Assembly: GCA_964609495.1 (NCBI GenBank)
Contig: CAZSTA010000230.1
Span: 1-5,420 of the forward strand
Reading direction: 5' to 3'
DNA: 5,420 nt
Origin: CAZSTA01 sp964609495 [NCBI: uncultured bacterium]
GTDB taxonomy: Bacteria > CAZSTA01
The notes below the pieces were generated by a model, which saw nothing but the letters and a program-made list of their open reading frames with translations, had not been told where the DNA came from and made no database searches. Shown piece by piece: positions 4,450 through 5,420 of the stretch (the stretch's first letter is position 1; each line of letters begins with the position of its first letter). The position numbers and the translations under genes are program-made.

Positions 4450-5420
4450 ATGAAGATAATCTGTAGCAAAGATAAGCTCTTCTCTGGAATACAAATTGTG
4501 AATAGAGCAGTATCTAGCAGAAGTACTATCCCTACCCTGACTGGCATCCTTTTCTCAGCGGAAGAGGAGAGATTAACGCTAACCTCTACTGATATGGAAA
4601 TAGGTATGGAATATTCTATACAGGCTGACATATCTGAGGAGGGAAAAGTAGTAATTCCAGCGAGGTATATAACTGATATTGTGCGAATGCTTCCTGAACA
4701 AGAGATTACTCTAACCTCTGATCAAAACAATCGAATTAATATAACTTGTGGACAAGCGTTTTTTGATATCCAAGGTATGCCAAGCGATGAGTTTCCAGTT
4801 ATATCCGATATAGAGGAGAAAAGTCGCTGTTCTCTTCCTCAGAAGGTGCTTTCTGAATTGATTCGATATACCGCTTTTGCCGCCTCTAAGGATGAGGCAA
4901 GGATAAATTTAACTGGTGTCCTCTTCCTCGTGGAGAATAATGAGCTGGAGATGGTAGCAACTGATGGACATCGCTTAGCTACTAAAAAGGTGGTATTAGG
5001 GGAGGAGGAGAGTATTGGTGAATATAATGTTCTTATTCCCTCCCGAGCTTTGGCTGAGTTAAATAGGCTTCCTCTTGAAGAAGAGAAGGAGATAGAGATA
5101 GTATTTGGTGAGAATCAGATAATGTTCAGAATGGGAGAGGTAATTTTAATTTCTCGCTTGATTGAAGCAGAATTTCCTAACTATCGTCAAGTTATCCCTA
5201 CTGACTTGACAATTAGGATAGTAGGTAAGGTCTCCGAGTTCTTAGCGGTGTTGGAGAGAGTGTCACTTTTAGCCAAGAGAGATTCTAACGTGGTCATTCT
5301 TCATCTAGGCGAGGATACGCTTACAGTTACCTCTAGCGATCCGGATGTTGGGCAAGCTAAGGATATAATCGAGGTGGAGAAGGAAGGAGAGGAGTTAGAG
5401 ATAGCTTTTGATGCTAGATT
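4450..5420 (+). CDS. dnaN: DNA polymerase III beta subunit (sliding clamp), 3' end beyond the window
   Basis: Ring-shaped processivity clamp that tethers DNA polymerase III and other replication and repair proteins to DNA. The first 323 codons are present; clamps are usually about 365-380 aa, so roughly 45-55 residues of domain III are missing at the right edge. Recognisable segments are the N-terminal SRSTIPTLTGILF (23-35) with LTSTDMEIGM (44-53), the domain II signature ATDGHRLA (170-177), which contributes to the partner-peptide pocket, and LISRLIEAEFPNYRQVIP (233-250), typical of DnaN. The start at ATG 4450 is supported by a strong AAGGAGG (4436-4442) with a 7-nt spacer. No frameshift or unusual residue is visible. 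It sits directly downstream of the unwinding element, as in many Bacillota. Expression comes either from a promoter in the AT-rich zone or by read-through. Confidence 0.98.
   Translation, partial: MKIICSKDKLFSGIQIVNRAVSSRSTIPTLTGILFSAEEERLTLTSTDMEIGMEYSIQADISEEGKVVIPARYITDIVRMLPEQEITLTSDQNNRINITCGQAFFDIQGMPSDEFPVISDIEEKSRCSLPQKVLSELIRYTAFAASKDEARINLTGVLFLVENNELEMVATDGHRLATKKVVLGEEESIGEYNVLIPSRALAELNRLPLEEEKEIEIVFGENQIMFRMGEVILISRLIEAEFPNYRQVIPTDLTIRIVGKVSEFLAVLERVSLLAKRDSNVVILHLGEDTLTVTSSDPDVGQAKDIIEVEKEGEELEIAFDAR

Noticed and set aside
4434-4631. Minus-strand ORF of 65 aa overlapping the dnaN start
   Set aside because: Antisense of clear dnaN coding sequence with no independent support.
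4747-4755. Extra DnaA-box-like site TGTGGACAA within dnaN
   Set aside because: Single one-mismatch site inside coding sequence, isolated from the array; expected by chance at this relaxed match.

Overview
The window is a chromosomal replication-origin region. It holds the initiator gene dnaA, the start of the beta-clamp gene dnaN, and two separate clusters of DnaA boxes. The DNA is moderately AT-rich and uses ATA, AGA and AGG codons freely. DnaA, the TTATCCACA box type and the unwinding element all resemble those of Bacillota. The flanking genes are not the usual ones for that phylum, so an uncultured or deep-branching Bacillota-like lineage is possible. I cannot fix the taxonomy from this sequence.

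Layout. Positions 1-71 show no gene. A near-ideal sigma70-type promoter lies at 72-100 and points right. It is followed by a leader of about 250 nt with two triplets of perfect DnaA boxes (165-196 and 296-327). Three genes follow on the + strand with gaps of about 20 bp: a secreted protein of 634 aa with three PEGA repeats (356-2260), dnaA (2281-3654), and a secreted helical protein of 165 aa with no recognised family (3676-4173). Two bases after the last stop codon the main origin begins. It has a phased array of boxes (4176-4229), a perfect 20-bp inverted repeat made of four boxes (4259-4308), two abutting boxes (4343-4360), a DnaA-trio-like tract (4365-4379) and an AT-rich unwinding zone up to about 4407. 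dnaN starts at 4450 and runs off the right edge.

How it fits together. DnaA made from the operon should bind both clusters. The downstream cluster looks like the site where DnaA is loaded and opens the duplex. The upstream cluster lies in the operon's own transcribed leader, so it could serve both as the second half of a bipartite origin and as an autoregulatory site. The unusual point is that dnaA is sandwiched between two predicted exported proteins inside the bipartite origin, so a DnaA-responsive promoter would also set the level of two envelope proteins. All sequence motifs were read directly; functional links are inference.
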